From contig JAFYXV010000003.1 in assembly GCA_017557885.1 (NCBI GenBank), positions 264,178 through 328,177 of the forward strand: 64,000 bases of DNA. The letters are read 5' to 3'. Below, piece by piece: positions 43,300 to 52,428 of the stretch. The notes beneath the pieces were generated by a model, which was not told the origin of the DNA, searched no databases, and saw only the letters and a list, made by a program, of their open reading frames with translations. The stretch is from a bacterium. Its GTDB lineage: Bacteria > Auribacterota > UBA3054. The position numbers and the translations under genes were made by a program. Each line of letters begins with the position of its first letter. Positions within the stretch are counted from its first letter, which is position 1.

Positions 43300-46200
43300 A
43301 TGAAACACCTAAGCATTTCTCTCCTTATTGCGGCGCTTCTTGCGCTAAGCGCCGCCTGTCCGCTGCTCGCGGACGGAACGAATGAGAACTTCAAGCTCCG
43401 CGTCGGCACCTACAACATCCAGGGCGCGTCCTGGGTAAGGCAGAACTACACCACGCTTGTAAAAGACTGCAAAGACGCAGGCCTTGACATAGTGGGCTTC
43501 CAGGAAGTTGACAGGTTCACCAACCGCAGCCACTTCCTAGACATGATGAAGGAAATGTCCGTCTGCAGCAACGGCCGCTATCCGTATTACAAATTCAGCA
43601 AAGCCATAAACTACGACGACGGCGAATACGGGACCGGCATATTGTCAAGCTTCCCCATCGAGTCCTTCGAAGTCATCCCGCTCCCCGGCCCGGGCGAAAG
43701 CAGAAGCTTGGGGCACGCCGTCCTCAACATCAACGGCACGCTGGTCGACTACTACAATACGCACCTGGAATGGGCGAACGCCTCCGGCAGGATGGCCCAG
43801 CTCAAATACATTAAGGAGACCTTTGAAAAATCCGAAATTTGGATCTTCACGGCCGACCTGAACACCCCGAAGCCCGAAGAGTACGCGCCCAGCTTTCCCT
43901 TTGCCAACTACGCCAACGGCCTTGAGACCGTATATATCACGAACGAAGACGGCGCCATCGACAACGTCATCTCCACCAGAAACCGCTTCATCCAGACCGG
44001 AACCGGCATGGTCAACACCGACGGCACCCATTCCGACCACAATATGCTCTGGGCGGACCTCGAGCTGTTGCCCGAACCCGCTCTCAGGGAAGACGAAGAC
44101 GGCATAAAGTTCTACGTTAACGGCGAACCCGCGAAAGGACTGCAGACCATCGGCTACGAAAAGATGTATTTTGATCCCGAGACCGGCGTTATGCAAAGCG
44201 AAGATTTCGACGACTACAGATTCGAGGAATTCACCGCCGCCGGCAAGACGCTCTACCGCCTGACGGAAGACAAGGTGGTGGCCTACCCCTACATCACGGA
44301 TCCCAACGGGCTCGACGTCACCGAACAGCTGACGAACGGCGACCTGACGGACTACCTTGACGGGCACGCCCACTGGTACGGCTGGCCCGAAGGACCCTTA
44401 TGGACCATTCAGGACGGCGTTCTCGTAATAGGCGGCGTTTACACTCTGAAACCTCAGGGATTCTCCCGCTTCAAAGACGAGATCAAGACCATAATAGTCG
44501 CTCCGCAGGATCCTGAGATCAAATACGGCGGCGACTTCGGCGTCAGGACCGGCGTCATTTTGGAAAAGATCAATTCCGGCGTTTTCAAGGGTCTCGACAA
44601 TTGTGTCGCCTATATCCCGGAAAACGTCGAGCTCTCCCCTGCCGCCTTTGACGAAGGCGCCAACGTGACGCTATTGAGGACCTTTGGAAAGAACCTGACA
44701 GTCGCTCCCGCCACCGGTACCGGCTTCGTCAACGAGGGAGACAAGACGCTTCTGAAACTGACTATCAAGGACGGCGACAAGGACCTTGTTCTTAAAGAAG
44801 GTCAGAAGATCGTCACGATCTACGACGACGGTGAGAAGAACAACGAGGGAGAATTCTTCTGCTCGGCTCTGAAATACAGCGCGCTGCAGCCGACCTATGA
44901 GGGCGGCGTCTTCGCCTTCGACATCTGCGCGCCGGTTGGGCCGGACCAGTTCATCCCACAGTATTCCGCGACCTACATCGTGAACATTTTTGTCCTCAAC
45001 CCTGACGGCAGCGTGGCGGCCCAGGGTTCCACGCAGCAGTTCGCCGTAAAGTGCAACGTTGAGCCGATAGCAGAGGAACGCACTTCCGATTTCGTTTACC
45101 TCTCCGTGGACAACCATCTTGACATCGACCTCGGCGACTCCAAGTCCGTGACCGGCTTCGGCGCGGCCTACGTCCAGGACAGCAGGTACTATCAGTGGCA
45201 GCTTTACGGAACGAACGATAAGAAACTGCCTCTGTGCAAGTGGGACTTCCTCGGCGAAAAGGGCGACAAGACGCCCTCCAACTCCGGCATGTACACTATC
45301 GAAGTCAACGGAAATAAGTACCGCTACCTGCGCATCTGCACGTCCTACGCCTCCAGCAGATGGACCGCCCTCTATTCCGAGATAAAAGTGGACGCTCACT
45401 CCGACGAATATGACGACGAGGATTGGAGAAGCGACGAAAACGAGCACTGGCACGTTTACATTGACAGCGACGTGGAAGTGCCCGGCACCAGAAGCGCGCA
45501 CATAGAAGGCAATTGGGAAAAGGATTATGAAGGCGGCATCCAGACAAAGAGCTGCACAGTCTGCAAACGCGTGCTTGCGCAGGAAGCCCTCGCCTATCCC
45601 GTGGTCTTCGACGCGGCCGGGACCGACGTCACCGCGAAAATGACCGACGGCAGCGTCAGCACCTACCTTGACGGCAACGCCCACTGGTACTTCATGCCCG
45701 AAACTCCGGTCTGGACCATCGAGCAGGGCGTTCTGGAAATAGGCGGCATCGGGCAATTGGAAGCCGGCCAGAACTTCGGCCGCTTCAACGACGAGATCAC
45801 AACCATCATCGTCGCCCCCCAGGATCCCAGCATCAAATACGGCGGCGACTTCGGCGTCAGGACCAACGTGGTCCTGGAGAGCATAGGATCTGGCGCTTTC
45901 GCGGGCCTCACCAACGTCAAGAAGGCCTACATTCCCGCCAACGTGACCTTGGCTGACGACGCCTTTGACGAAGGCGTTGACGTCCAGCTCTTCCGCACGG
46001 CGGCCAAATCTCTCACCGTCGCCCCCGCCACCGGCTACGGCCTTGTCAACGAAGGCGGCAAGACGCTCCTTAAGCTGACCATAAAGGACGGATCAAACGA
46101 CCTGACGCTCGAAGCAGGACAGAAGATCGCCGTCCTCTACACCGACGGCGAAAAGAGGAACGAAGGCGGAACCTTCTTCTGCTCCACCATCAAATACAGC

Positions 46201-46761
46201 GAAACTCAGCCGACCTACGACAGCGGCGTCTTCGTCTTCGACGTCTGCGCGCCCAACGGCGAGAACCAGTTCGTCCCGCAGTATGAGCTTACTTACATCG
46301 CCAACGTCTATGTTTTGAACGAAGACGGCACCATCGCGGCCCAGGGCTCCAGCGCACAGTTCGCCATCCGCTGCACGGAAGAGCCGATCTATTCGGAACG
46401 CACCGCGCGCTTCACCGAGAACAGCCCTGAGAACTTCCTCATTATCGACCTCGGCGCCAAGAAAGAGCTGCAGCAGTTCAGCCTCGCCTACGGCAACTTC
46501 GACAGGTACTACCAGTGGCAGCTCTACGGCTCCAACGACAAGGACCTGCCGGTCTGCAAGTGGGATTTCCTGGGCGAGAAGAACGACAAGACCAGTTCGA
46601 CGGAGGGCGCCTACTCCATCAACGTGACGGGACAGTACCGCTACCTCAGAGTGCACACCTCGTATGCTTCCAGCAGATGGACCGCACTCTATGCGGAGGT
46701 CTCCGTGACGGCCAGCGACATCGGTTCCGACAAGGCCGAAAAAGCCGACTCCGGCAAGTGA
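43300..46761 (+). CDS. Large secreted EEP-domain protein with two duplicated C-terminal modules
   Basis: 1153 residues with a signal peptide (cleavage near 24, LLA-DG). Residues 33-265 are an endonuclease/exonuclease/phosphatase domain: Asn39 in GTYNIQG, Glu69 in GFQEVDR, NTHLEW, DLNTP and GTHSDHNMLW are the expected catalytic residues. The substrate could be nucleic acid, phospholipid or another phosphodiester. Two copies of a ~375-residue module follow (326-698 and 764-1138), each with a BspA-like leucine-rich stretch (DEIKTIIVAPQDPEIKYGG) and a coagulation factor 5/8-like beta domain ending SSRWTALY. A His/Cys linker (CTVCKR) lies between them. GAAGG precedes the start. No sorting tail is seen. 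Confidence 0.85.
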   Translation: MKHLSISLLIAALLALSAACPLLADGTNENFKLRVGTYNIQGASWVRQNYTTLVKDCKDAGLDIVGFQEVDRFTNRSHFLDMMKEMSVCSNGRYPYYKFSKAINYDDGEYGTGILSSFPIESFEVIPLPGPGESRSLGHAVLNINGTLVDYYNTHLEWANASGRMAQLKYIKETFEKSEIWIFTADLNTPKPEEYAPSFPFANYANGLETVYITNEDGAIDNVISTRNRFIQTGTGMVNTDGTHSDHNMLWADLELLPEPALREDEDGIKFYVNGEPAKGLQTIGYEKMYFDPETGVMQSEDFDDYRFEEFTAAGKTLYRLTEDKVVAYPYITDPNGLDVTEQLTNGDLTDYLDGHAHWYGWPEGPLWTIQDGVLVIGGVYTLKPQGFSRFKDEIKTIIVAPQDPEIKYGGDFGVRTGVILEKINSGVFKGLDNCVAYIPENVELSPAAFDEGANVTLLRTFGKNLTVAPATGTGFVNEGDKTLLKLTIKDGDKDLVLKEGQKIVTIYDDGEKNNEGEFFCSALKYSALQPTYEGGVFAFDICAPVGPDQFIPQYSATYIVNIFVLNPDGSVAAQGSTQQFAVKCNVEPIAEERTSDFVYLSVDNHLDIDLGDSKSVTGFGAAYVQDSRYYQWQLYGTNDKKLPLCKWDFLGEKGDKTPSNSGMYTIEVNGNKYRYLRICTSYASSRWTALYSEIKVDAHSDEYDDEDWRSDENEHWHVYIDSDVEVPGTRSAHIEGNWEKDYEGGIQTKSCTVCKRVLAQEALAYPVVFDAAGTDVTAKMTDGSVSTYLDGNAHWYFMPETPVWTIEQGVLEIGGIGQLEAGQNFGRFNDEITTIIVAPQDPSIKYGGDFGVRTNVVLESIGSGAFAGLTNVKKAYIPANVTLADDAFDEGVDVQLFRTAAKSLTVAPATGYGLVNEGGKTLLKLTIKDGSNDLTLEAGQKIAVLYTDGEKRNEGGTFFCSTIKYSETQPTYDSGVFVFDVCAPNGENQFVPQYELTYIANVYVLNEDGTIAAQGSSAQFAIRCTEEPIYSERTARFTENSPENFLIIDLGAKKELQQFSLAYGNFDRYYQWQLYGSNDKDLPVCKWDFLGEKNDKTSSTEGAYSINVTGQYRYLRVHTSYASSRWTALYAEVSVTASDIGSDKAEKADSGK
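44276..45393 (+). repeat. Internal protein-coding repeat, module A
   Basis: First copy of the duplicated module. It shares with module B long near-identical runs such as IIVAPQDP-IKYGGDFGVRT, LTVAPATG and YYQWQLYGxND, and corresponding DNA similarity. Confidence 0.85.
45588..46715 (+). repeat. Internal protein-coding repeat, module B
   Basis: Second copy of the same module, separated from A by about 65 residues of acidic, His/Cys-containing linker. Confidence 0.85.
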
Positions 46762-46780
46762 TCCGCTTTCTTCGGTTAAT

Positions 46781-46819
46781 AAAGAAGCGGCGGCTTTTTA
46801 AGCCGCCGCTTCTTTTTTT
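46781..46819. terminator. Bidirectional terminator
   Basis: Stem AAGAAGCGGCGGCTT/AAGCCGCCGCTTCTT followed by T, shared by the EEP protein gene and the flippase. Confidence 0.9.
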
Positions 46820-46834
46820 ACGAAGAAAAAAAGT

Positions 46835-48349
46835 TCAGCCAATCAGTTCCTTCAGCGCGCTCTTAACTGAAAAGCGATTGCGCAGCATTACCAGCAGGAA
46901 ATAAGCCAAAGCGCCCGCCGCCGCTAAGGAAGCCAGCTTAAGAAGCCCCTCCAGTGGCAGGAAGGAGCGCGCCGCAAGAACGGCGGCGAACATCACCAGA
47001 GCGGAAAGAAAACTCTTCAAAAAGAAGCCCAGGTCCAAAAATCTCAAGGGCGCAAACCCGTAGCTACGGACTTTCAGGGCGCACATCATAAGAAGCAGAA
47101 GGTAAGAGACCACTGAAGAGACCGCGGTGCACCACATGCCGAACCTGGCTGTGAAAAGCGTGTTCAAAAAAAGGCAGGCCAGGGCGGCGCTGAAATTGGC
47201 CAGAAACAAAAAACGGCTGTGCCCTTTCAGGAATATGACGTTGTGATAAAAAGCGATCAGCTGGGAAAGGAAAGCGCCGGAAAGAGGCAAAAGGAAAAAC
47301 CAAAGGGAAGTTCTGAATTCCCCTCTTCCGGTCATAAAGTCCAAAAGGTCGTTGTGGGTGGCCAGAAGCCCGAAAAACAAAGGCAGCGCCAGGAAAAAGT
47401 AAAGTCTCGCGAAACGCCGGCAGATCTCGACGACCGTCTCCTTGCCTTTCTTGCTGACGGCTTCAGCCAGCACCGGAAGAAGCGTATAAGCGATGGGCAG
47501 CCCCAGATACTGGATAAGCATGGCGATCTTCAAAGAAGCGTCGTAGCGTCCGACTTCGCCGGCTCCCGTCTGGAAACCCAAAATGACCTTGCCGCCCGTC
47601 CCGAAGAGCCAGGTGGAAAGGCCGAACATCATAAGCGGCGCGCCGAAAACTATCATGCCCCCGAGAGCCGGGAGCGCCGGGCCGTCCTTGGGCAAATTGA
47701 ACTCGTCGTCGCCTTCAGCCGGCGCGCTATCATCGGCTCTGCCGAACTCCAGACAGGCGAATATAAGGTAGAGTATAACGACGTAGGCGCCCTTAGTAAG
47801 CAGAGACAACTTTATGATCTGCGCAAGGTCGAAACCGGCTTTGGAGGCGTAAAGGTAAACGCCGAGGATCGCCGCCGTATAGACCATCCTGGCAAAAGAA
47901 TGGAAATCTATCCTGAGCCTGGCGCGGAAGCTGCCGTCCAGCAGAAGCTCCAGGGCGTTCAAAAGGATCAAAGGCAGCGCCGCTCTTAAGCATTCCAGCG
48001 CCGCCGGCGTCTTTATCACCTTCTCCGCGATCACGGGATCAAGGAAGCCCATGACGGCGGTCAATATAACGCCCAACGCGATGATGAGCAGAGAGGACAG
48101 GATAAAGAGAGTGCGCACATAAGCGCTTTTGTGCGAACCTCCCAGGAAGCGGATGACGGACTGGCTCAAGCCCAGCCCGGTCAGGATAACGGCCACGGAA
48201 TAGATCTGCTCGATAAGCCCCCAGGTCCCGAAAACTTCGGAGCCGAACGCGCCGCCCAGGATATAGATGAGCAGGAAACCCCTTATGAAATCAAGGATGT
48301 CCGAAACTCCCCTGACGAGGACGAAGAAATATTCCCTTTTCTTTTCCAT
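46835..48349 (-). CDS. Oligosaccharide flippase (Wzx/MurJ-like, MOP superfamily)
   Basis: 504 residues with about 12-14 hydrophobic helices. The N-terminal half is typical of polysaccharide exporters (FIRGFLLIYILGGAFGSEVFGTWGLIEQIY). It would flip lipid-linked sugars across the inner membrane. It overlaps the carboxypeptidase gene by one base and ends the purD operon. The glycosyltransferase two genes upstream and UppP elsewhere in the window fit a polysaccharide or glycan export theme. Confidence 0.85.
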   Translation of the reverse strand: MEKKREYFFVLVRGVSDILDFIRGFLLIYILGGAFGSEVFGTWGLIEQIYSVAVILTGLGLSQSVIRFLGGSHKSAYVRTLFILSSLLIIALGVILTAVMGFLDPVIAEKVIKTPAALECLRAALPLILLNALELLLDGSFRARLRIDFHSFARMVYTAAILGVYLYASKAGFDLAQIIKLSLLTKGAYVVILYLIFACLEFGRADDSAPAEGDDEFNLPKDGPALPALGGMIVFGAPLMMFGLSTWLFGTGGKVILGFQTGAGEVGRYDASLKIAMLIQYLGLPIAYTLLPVLAEAVSKKGKETVVEICRRFARLYFFLALPLFFGLLATHNDLLDFMTGRGEFRTSLWFFLLPLSGAFLSQLIAFYHNVIFLKGHSRFLFLANFSAALACLFLNTLFTARFGMWCTAVSSVVSYLLLLMMCALKVRSYGFAPLRFLDLGFFLKSFLSALVMFAAVLAARSFLPLEGLLKLASLAAAGALAYFLLVMLRNRFSVKSALKELIG

Positions 48350-49338
48350 CAGAGTTTCTGCTGATAACCCCAGTTCAAAAGATTTTTAACGGCGTCGTCC
48401 CTTTCCTTTTTGGAGGGCGCGCCGATGATGACCAGTATCATCCTGCGTCCGTCCCTCAGGCAGGTGGCGGTCACGCAGAAGCCCGCCTGGGCGTAATACC
48501 CGGTCTTCAAACCGTCCACGCCCTGGAAGCGTCCCACAAGCCCGTTGCGGTTGCTCAGCTGGAAGGTGCCGTTCCTGAATGTGTCGAGCCTGGTGCTGGA
48601 CCATTCCAAAACTTTCGGGAACTTCAGAAGCTCTCTGGCCAGTATGGCCATGTCAATGGCCGAGGAAACGTTGTTGGCGCCCTTCTTTGGCAATCCGTGC
48701 GGATTGTAAAATTTCGTGGCGCTCATGCCCAGCTGGGCGGCTCTCTTGTTCATCATGGAAACGAAATCATCCACATTGCCGCCCAACGTCTCCGCCACGG
48801 CGAAGGCCGCGTCGTTGGCGCTCATGATCATCACGGCCTTCAGCAGTTCCTCCAGGGGGAACTGCTCTTTCTCCGCCAGATAGACCTGGCTGCCTCCAAT
48901 TTTGGAAGCCGCCGCGCTTACTCTCACAATGCCGTCCAGTTTCGCTTCGCCTCTTTGGTCCGCCTCCACCGCCAGCAAGGTGGTCATCATCTTCGTCATG
49001 GAGGCTATCTCCAGAGCGTTCTTCTCGTTTTTCGCCCACAGTATGTCGCCTTTGCTGGCGTCAACAAGCACGCCGGCTTTTATGTTGCCCAGGCCTTTCA
49101 CCACATCTCCTCTTTTGACCTTGCTGATGTTCCAGACCGTGGCCAGTTTCTCCTGGGACTTTTCCGGCTTCTTCTCAGGCAGTTCCGGGACTTCCATCTC
49201 CTCCAGCTCTGTGATCAGGGATTTCGGCTCGGCGTTAATCTTCTCCTTCCCCTTTCCGGGCAAAAGGATCAAAACAATAGCGGCGGCCGTGATAAGGATA
49301 AGCAGAAGATACTTGTACTTTTTAAGGAATGATGCCAT
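48349..49338 (-). CDS. D-alanyl-D-alanine carboxypeptidase (PBP5/DacF-like)
   Basis: A penicillin-binding serine peptidase that trims the terminal D-Ala of peptidoglycan stem peptides. 329 residues: N-terminal membrane anchor (10-27), a Pro/Glu/Lys linker (35-65) and the peptidase domain with SMTK (113-116), SAN (173-175) and KTG (278-280). The anchor is N-terminal, unlike E. coli PBP5, which is anchored at its C-terminus. It also lacks the C-terminal beta domain. Confidence 0.93.
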   Translation of the reverse strand: MASFLKKYKYLLLILITAAAIVLILLPGKGKEKINAEPKSLITELEEMEVPELPEKKPEKSQEKLATVWNISKVKRGDVVKGLGNIKAGVLVDASKGDILWAKNEKNALEIASMTKMMTTLLAVEADQRGEAKLDGIVRVSAAASKIGGSQVYLAEKEQFPLEELLKAVMIMSANDAAFAVAETLGGNVDDFVSMMNKRAAQLGMSATKFYNPHGLPKKGANNVSSAIDMAILARELLKFPKVLEWSSTRLDTFRNGTFQLSNRNGLVGRFQGVDGLKTGYYAQAGFCVTATCLRDGRRMILVIIGAPSKKERDDAVKNLLNWGYQQKL

Positions 49339-49341
49339 TTT

Positions 49342-49965
49342 TCAAAGGAGGGAAAGTTTTTTTAATTGTATTTTAAGATCCTTGAGATCCCGGTAAAGGA
49401 TTGTTTGCACACCCAGAGCGGCCGCGCCTTCTACGTTTTCGGCGCGGTCGTCGATAAGCAGGGCGTTCTCGGCCCTGACGCCTATGATGGAAAGCGCCTT
49501 TTCATAGAATTCCTTCTGCGGCTTCAAAGCATGAAGTTCGTAGGAAGGAAGCCAGCCGTTCATGAATTCCAGGGAAGGGTTGTCCTCCCTGACTCTCTTC
49601 AAGTGTTCATAATTCGTGTTGGACAAAACGAAGGAAGGATATTTTTTCTGAAGTTCGGAAGCAAGAAGAGCCGTCTCCCCCGCCGGGCCGAAAATATCGT
49701 TCCAGGCGCTGCGGAAACTCTCCGTCTCCAACTTCACGTCAAGCGTTCTTTCCACCGCTTCCTTGAGATCCATAAAAGAGCAGCGTCCTGTTTCGAAATC
49801 GTTCAAGGGCCCGGACAGTTTCCTCTGAAGGGCCTCTTTCCTGAAGACCCAGCGCAAAAAGACGCCAAGCGGAAGCAGACGCAAAAAATTGCGCCACAAG
49901 ACGCGGTGGGAGAATGGAACCAAAACCCCGCCAAGATCCCAGAATATAGCTTTCACTTCCGCCAT
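49342..49965 (-). CDS. HAD-superfamily hydrolase
   Basis: 207 residues with FWDLGGVLV (nucleophile Asp10), SNTNYEHL (motif II) and LLIDDRAENVEGAAALG (motif IV). The DLGGV form, with Gly where the acid/base Asp usually is, and the YihX/epoxide-hydrolase-like cap suggest a sugar-phosphate phosphatase of the YihX type. Substrate unknown. It sits in the operon between GT2 and the carboxypeptidase with gaps of 2-3 bases. Confidence 0.85.
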   Translation of the reverse strand: MAEVKAIFWDLGGVLVPFSHRVLWRNFLRLLPLGVFLRWVFRKEALQRKLSGPLNDFETGRCSFMDLKEAVERTLDVKLETESFRSAWNDIFGPAGETALLASELQKKYPSFVLSNTNYEHLKRVREDNPSLEFMNGWLPSYELHALKPQKEFYEKALSIIGVRAENALLIDDRAENVEGAAALGVQTILYRDLKDLKIQLKKLSLL

Positions 49966-49967
49966 TA

Positions 49968-50903
49968 TTATCCCCTCAGGCCCTCCGAATCAGGACAGCC
50001 CCTGAGATACCAGGAAAACAATCCGGCGTACAGTTTCGTCTTGGATTTGATCTTCTCCTTCAAACCCAAAGTCAGGATCGTCAGCAAAGAATATGCCAGA
50101 AGATTTATGAAAGTCCTCAGAAAAACTCCAACGTTCAGGACAAGGAGGGCGAAGGTTCCGTAGCGCAGCTTGAAGAAAAGTTTCCTGGATCTGTGAAATT
50201 CGATCCTGGCTTTAAGGGGCACCTTGTTGGCGGAGCGACCCTGCAGGTGCGTGGCTTTGACACTTGGAAAATGCACGACTTTGAAACCGTTGTCCCTCAT
50301 GCGGCAGCACCATTCCGTTTCCTCGAAGAAGAAGAAGAAACGGTCGTCAAGCGGCCCGGCTTTTTTTATCGCTTCGCGGTTCACCAGCATGGCCGCGCCG
50401 AGAAGGCTCTCGACTTCCAGGGGATCTTCGCCGGCTGGGTGGGACTTTCTGTAGCGCTTTTGGAAAAGAGAACGATTAATGAGTTCGCTCGCCAAAGTCG
50501 GAACGGGGCCGTAGGAGAACTGCGGACTCCCGTCCTCCCTTAGGAAACTCACGCTTCCCAGCCCGAAAGCTTTGATCTTTCCGGCCTCTTCCAAAAGATC
50601 TTTCAAAAAATCCGGTGGAAGAAGCAGGTCGGAGTTCAGAAGAAGGAAGTAATCGTATCCATCCCTTGCGAGCACTTTGTTGAAAGCGCCGGCAAAGCCA
50701 AGGTTTTCCGGAAGCGCTAGAAGCTCCGCCTCCCCTTTCATCTTCTCAAGCCTTTCCTTTTCGCCGGCCGCTGTGGAAGCGTTGTCTATTAGAACGAGGT
50801 CGTGATCAACTCCCCTTCCGGCAGCCTTCAGGGACTCCAACGCGCCCCGGAGTTCTTCCGAGGTGTTGTAGTTAAGGAAAGCCAAAAGGATCTTGGCGCT
50901 CAT
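49968..50903 (-). CDS. Glycosyltransferase family 2 (rhamnosyltransferase-like)
   Basis: 311 residues. GT-A fold with LLAFLNYNTSEEL, LVLIDNAS, the DXD-type LLLNSDLLLP (about 95-105) and the acceptor-side EETEWCCRMRDNGFKVVHFP. The C-terminal hydrophobic segment (LLVLNVGVFLRTFINLLAYSL) would hold it to the membrane. The layout matches WbbL-type rhamnosyl- or related transferases in lipopolysaccharide/exopolysaccharide assembly. Confidence 0.88.
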   Translation of the reverse strand: MSAKILLAFLNYNTSEELRGALESLKAAGRGVDHDLVLIDNASTAAGEKERLEKMKGEAELLALPENLGFAGAFNKVLARDGYDYFLLLNSDLLLPPDFLKDLLEEAGKIKAFGLGSVSFLREDGSPQFSYGPVPTLASELINRSLFQKRYRKSHPAGEDPLEVESLLGAAMLVNREAIKKAGPLDDRFFFFFEETEWCCRMRDNGFKVVHFPSVKATHLQGRSANKVPLKARIEFHRSRKLFFKLRYGTFALLVLNVGVFLRTFINLLAYSLLTILTLGLKEKIKSKTKLYAGLFSWYLRGCPDSEGLRG

Positions 50904-50907
50904 TTTA

Positions 50908-52407
50908 TCAGCGGTCAGACGTTGAATGGTAGTTCGGGGCTTCCTTGCTTATCCTGATGTCGTGGGGATGGGCTTCCCTGATGCCGGAAGCCGTGATGCG
51001 GCGGAAAATGCCGTTGTGCCTGAGTTCCTCGATATTGCGGCAGCCGTTGTAGCCCAGGGAGGATCTCAAGCCTCCGGCGAACTGGGTGAGCACGTCCCCC
51101 ACGTGTCCGGCGTAAGGAACCATGCCCTCGATGCCTTCGGGGACGAGCTTGTCGGTGGAGACGTCCTGCTGGCTGTAGCGCTCGCGGCTGGATTTGGAGT
51201 CGAGCATAGCCCCGAGGCTTCCCATGCCGCGGTAAACCACGAAGCGGCGGCCCTGGTGGATGATCTTCTCGCCGGGGCTCTCTTCCGTGCCGGCCAAGGT
51301 GGAGCCCATCATGATGCAGCTGGCGCCCGCCACGATGGCTTTGGCCACGTCGCCGGAATGCCTGATGCCGCCGTCGCTGATGATTGGGATCTCCTCGTCC
51401 ACGCCCTGGGTGGCTTCATAGACCGCGGTGATCTGGGGAATGCCCACGCCGGTGATGACTCTGGTAGTGCAGATGGAGCCCGGCCCGATGCCGACCTTGA
51501 CGGCGTCCGCGCCCGCCTCCAGAAGCGCTCTGGCGCCCTCTCTGGTGGCCACGTTGCCAGCTATGACGTCCACTTCGGAATAATTCTTCTTCATGTATTT
51601 GACCATCTCGATGACGCCCTTAGAGTGGGCGTGCGCCGTATCGACGACGATGACGTCCACGCCCACCCCGGCGAGTTTCTCGACTCGCTCGAAATCGTTG
51701 GTGCCGCAGGCCGCGGCGCAGAGCAAACGGTGCTTCTTGTCGCGGGAAACAAAAGGCTCGATGCCTTTGACGATGTTCCTGACGTCGGTGTAGCTGTAAA
51801 GGCCGACCAGTTTGCCGTCCTCGACTATCGGAAGCTTGCCGACTTTGTTGCGGCTCATGATGGCGTAGGCTTCGTCGATGGTGGTGGTCCTGGGGGCGGT
51901 GATGAGTTTCTTGGTCATCACTTCGCTGAGCTTCACGTTAGTGGATTCCAGATACCTCAGGTCCCTGGAGGTCAGGATGCCCGTCAGCTTGCCCTGGGAA
52001 TTGGTGATGGGAAAACCGTGGAAACCGTAGCCTTTCTCCTTGGCGATCTTCAGAAGCTCGTCCACCGTCAGGTCTTCCTGGAAGATGACTGGCTCGTTGA
52101 TGAGGCCGTTCAGATAGTGCTTTACCTTCTGGACTTCCGCGGCCTGCATTACAGGGTTCAGGGCCCTGTGGATAACGCCTATGCCGCCGCTCCTGGCCAT
52201 CTCTATGGCCATCTCGGATTCCGTCACCGTATCCATGGCGGCGGAGATGAAGGGAATGTTCAAAGTGATGTTCCTCGTGAGCCTGGTCTGCAGACTGGTC
52301 TGGGAAGGCAGGAAGTCCGCATACTGGGTGATGAGCGTCACATCGTCGAAGGTCAGGGCGGTGAAGCCGGCCTCCTTCATGAATTCATCGACTTTAGGGT
52401 TTATCAT
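50908..52407 (-). CDS. guaB: IMP dehydrogenase
   Basis: Oxidises IMP to XMP with NAD, the committed step to guanine nucleotides. 499 residues with two CBS domains inserted near 95-210 ([38 protein letters not shown]), the catalytic-loop [18 protein letters not shown] and the flap [21 protein letters not shown] precedes the ATG. It follows purD by 21 bases, pairing two purine genes. Confidence 0.97.
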   Translation of the reverse strand: MINPKVDEFMKEAGFTALTFDDVTLITQYADFLPSQTSLQTRLTRNITLNIPFISAAMDTVTESEMAIEMARSGGIGVIHRALNPVMQAAEVQKVKHYLNGLINEPVIFQEDLTVDELLKIAKEKGYGFHGFPITNSQGKLTGILTSRDLRYLESTNVKLSEVMTKKLITAPRTTTIDEAYAIMSRNKVGKLPIVEDGKLVGLYSYTDVRNIVKGIEPFVSRDKKHRLLCAAACGTNDFERVEKLAGVGVDVIVVDTAHAHSKGVIEMVKYMKKNYSEVDVIAGNVATREGARALLEAGADAVKVGIGPGSICTTRVITGVGIPQITAVYEATQGVDEEIPIISDGGIRHSGDVAKAIVAGASCIMMGSTLAGTEESPGEKIIHQGRRFVVYRGMGSLGAMLDSKSSRERYSQQDVSTDKLVPEGIEGMVPYAGHVGDVLTQFAGGLRSSLGYNGCRNIEELRHNGIFRRITASGIREAHPHDIRISKEAPNYHSTSDR

Positions 52408-52428
52408 ATTTTATATCCTCTGGATTGT

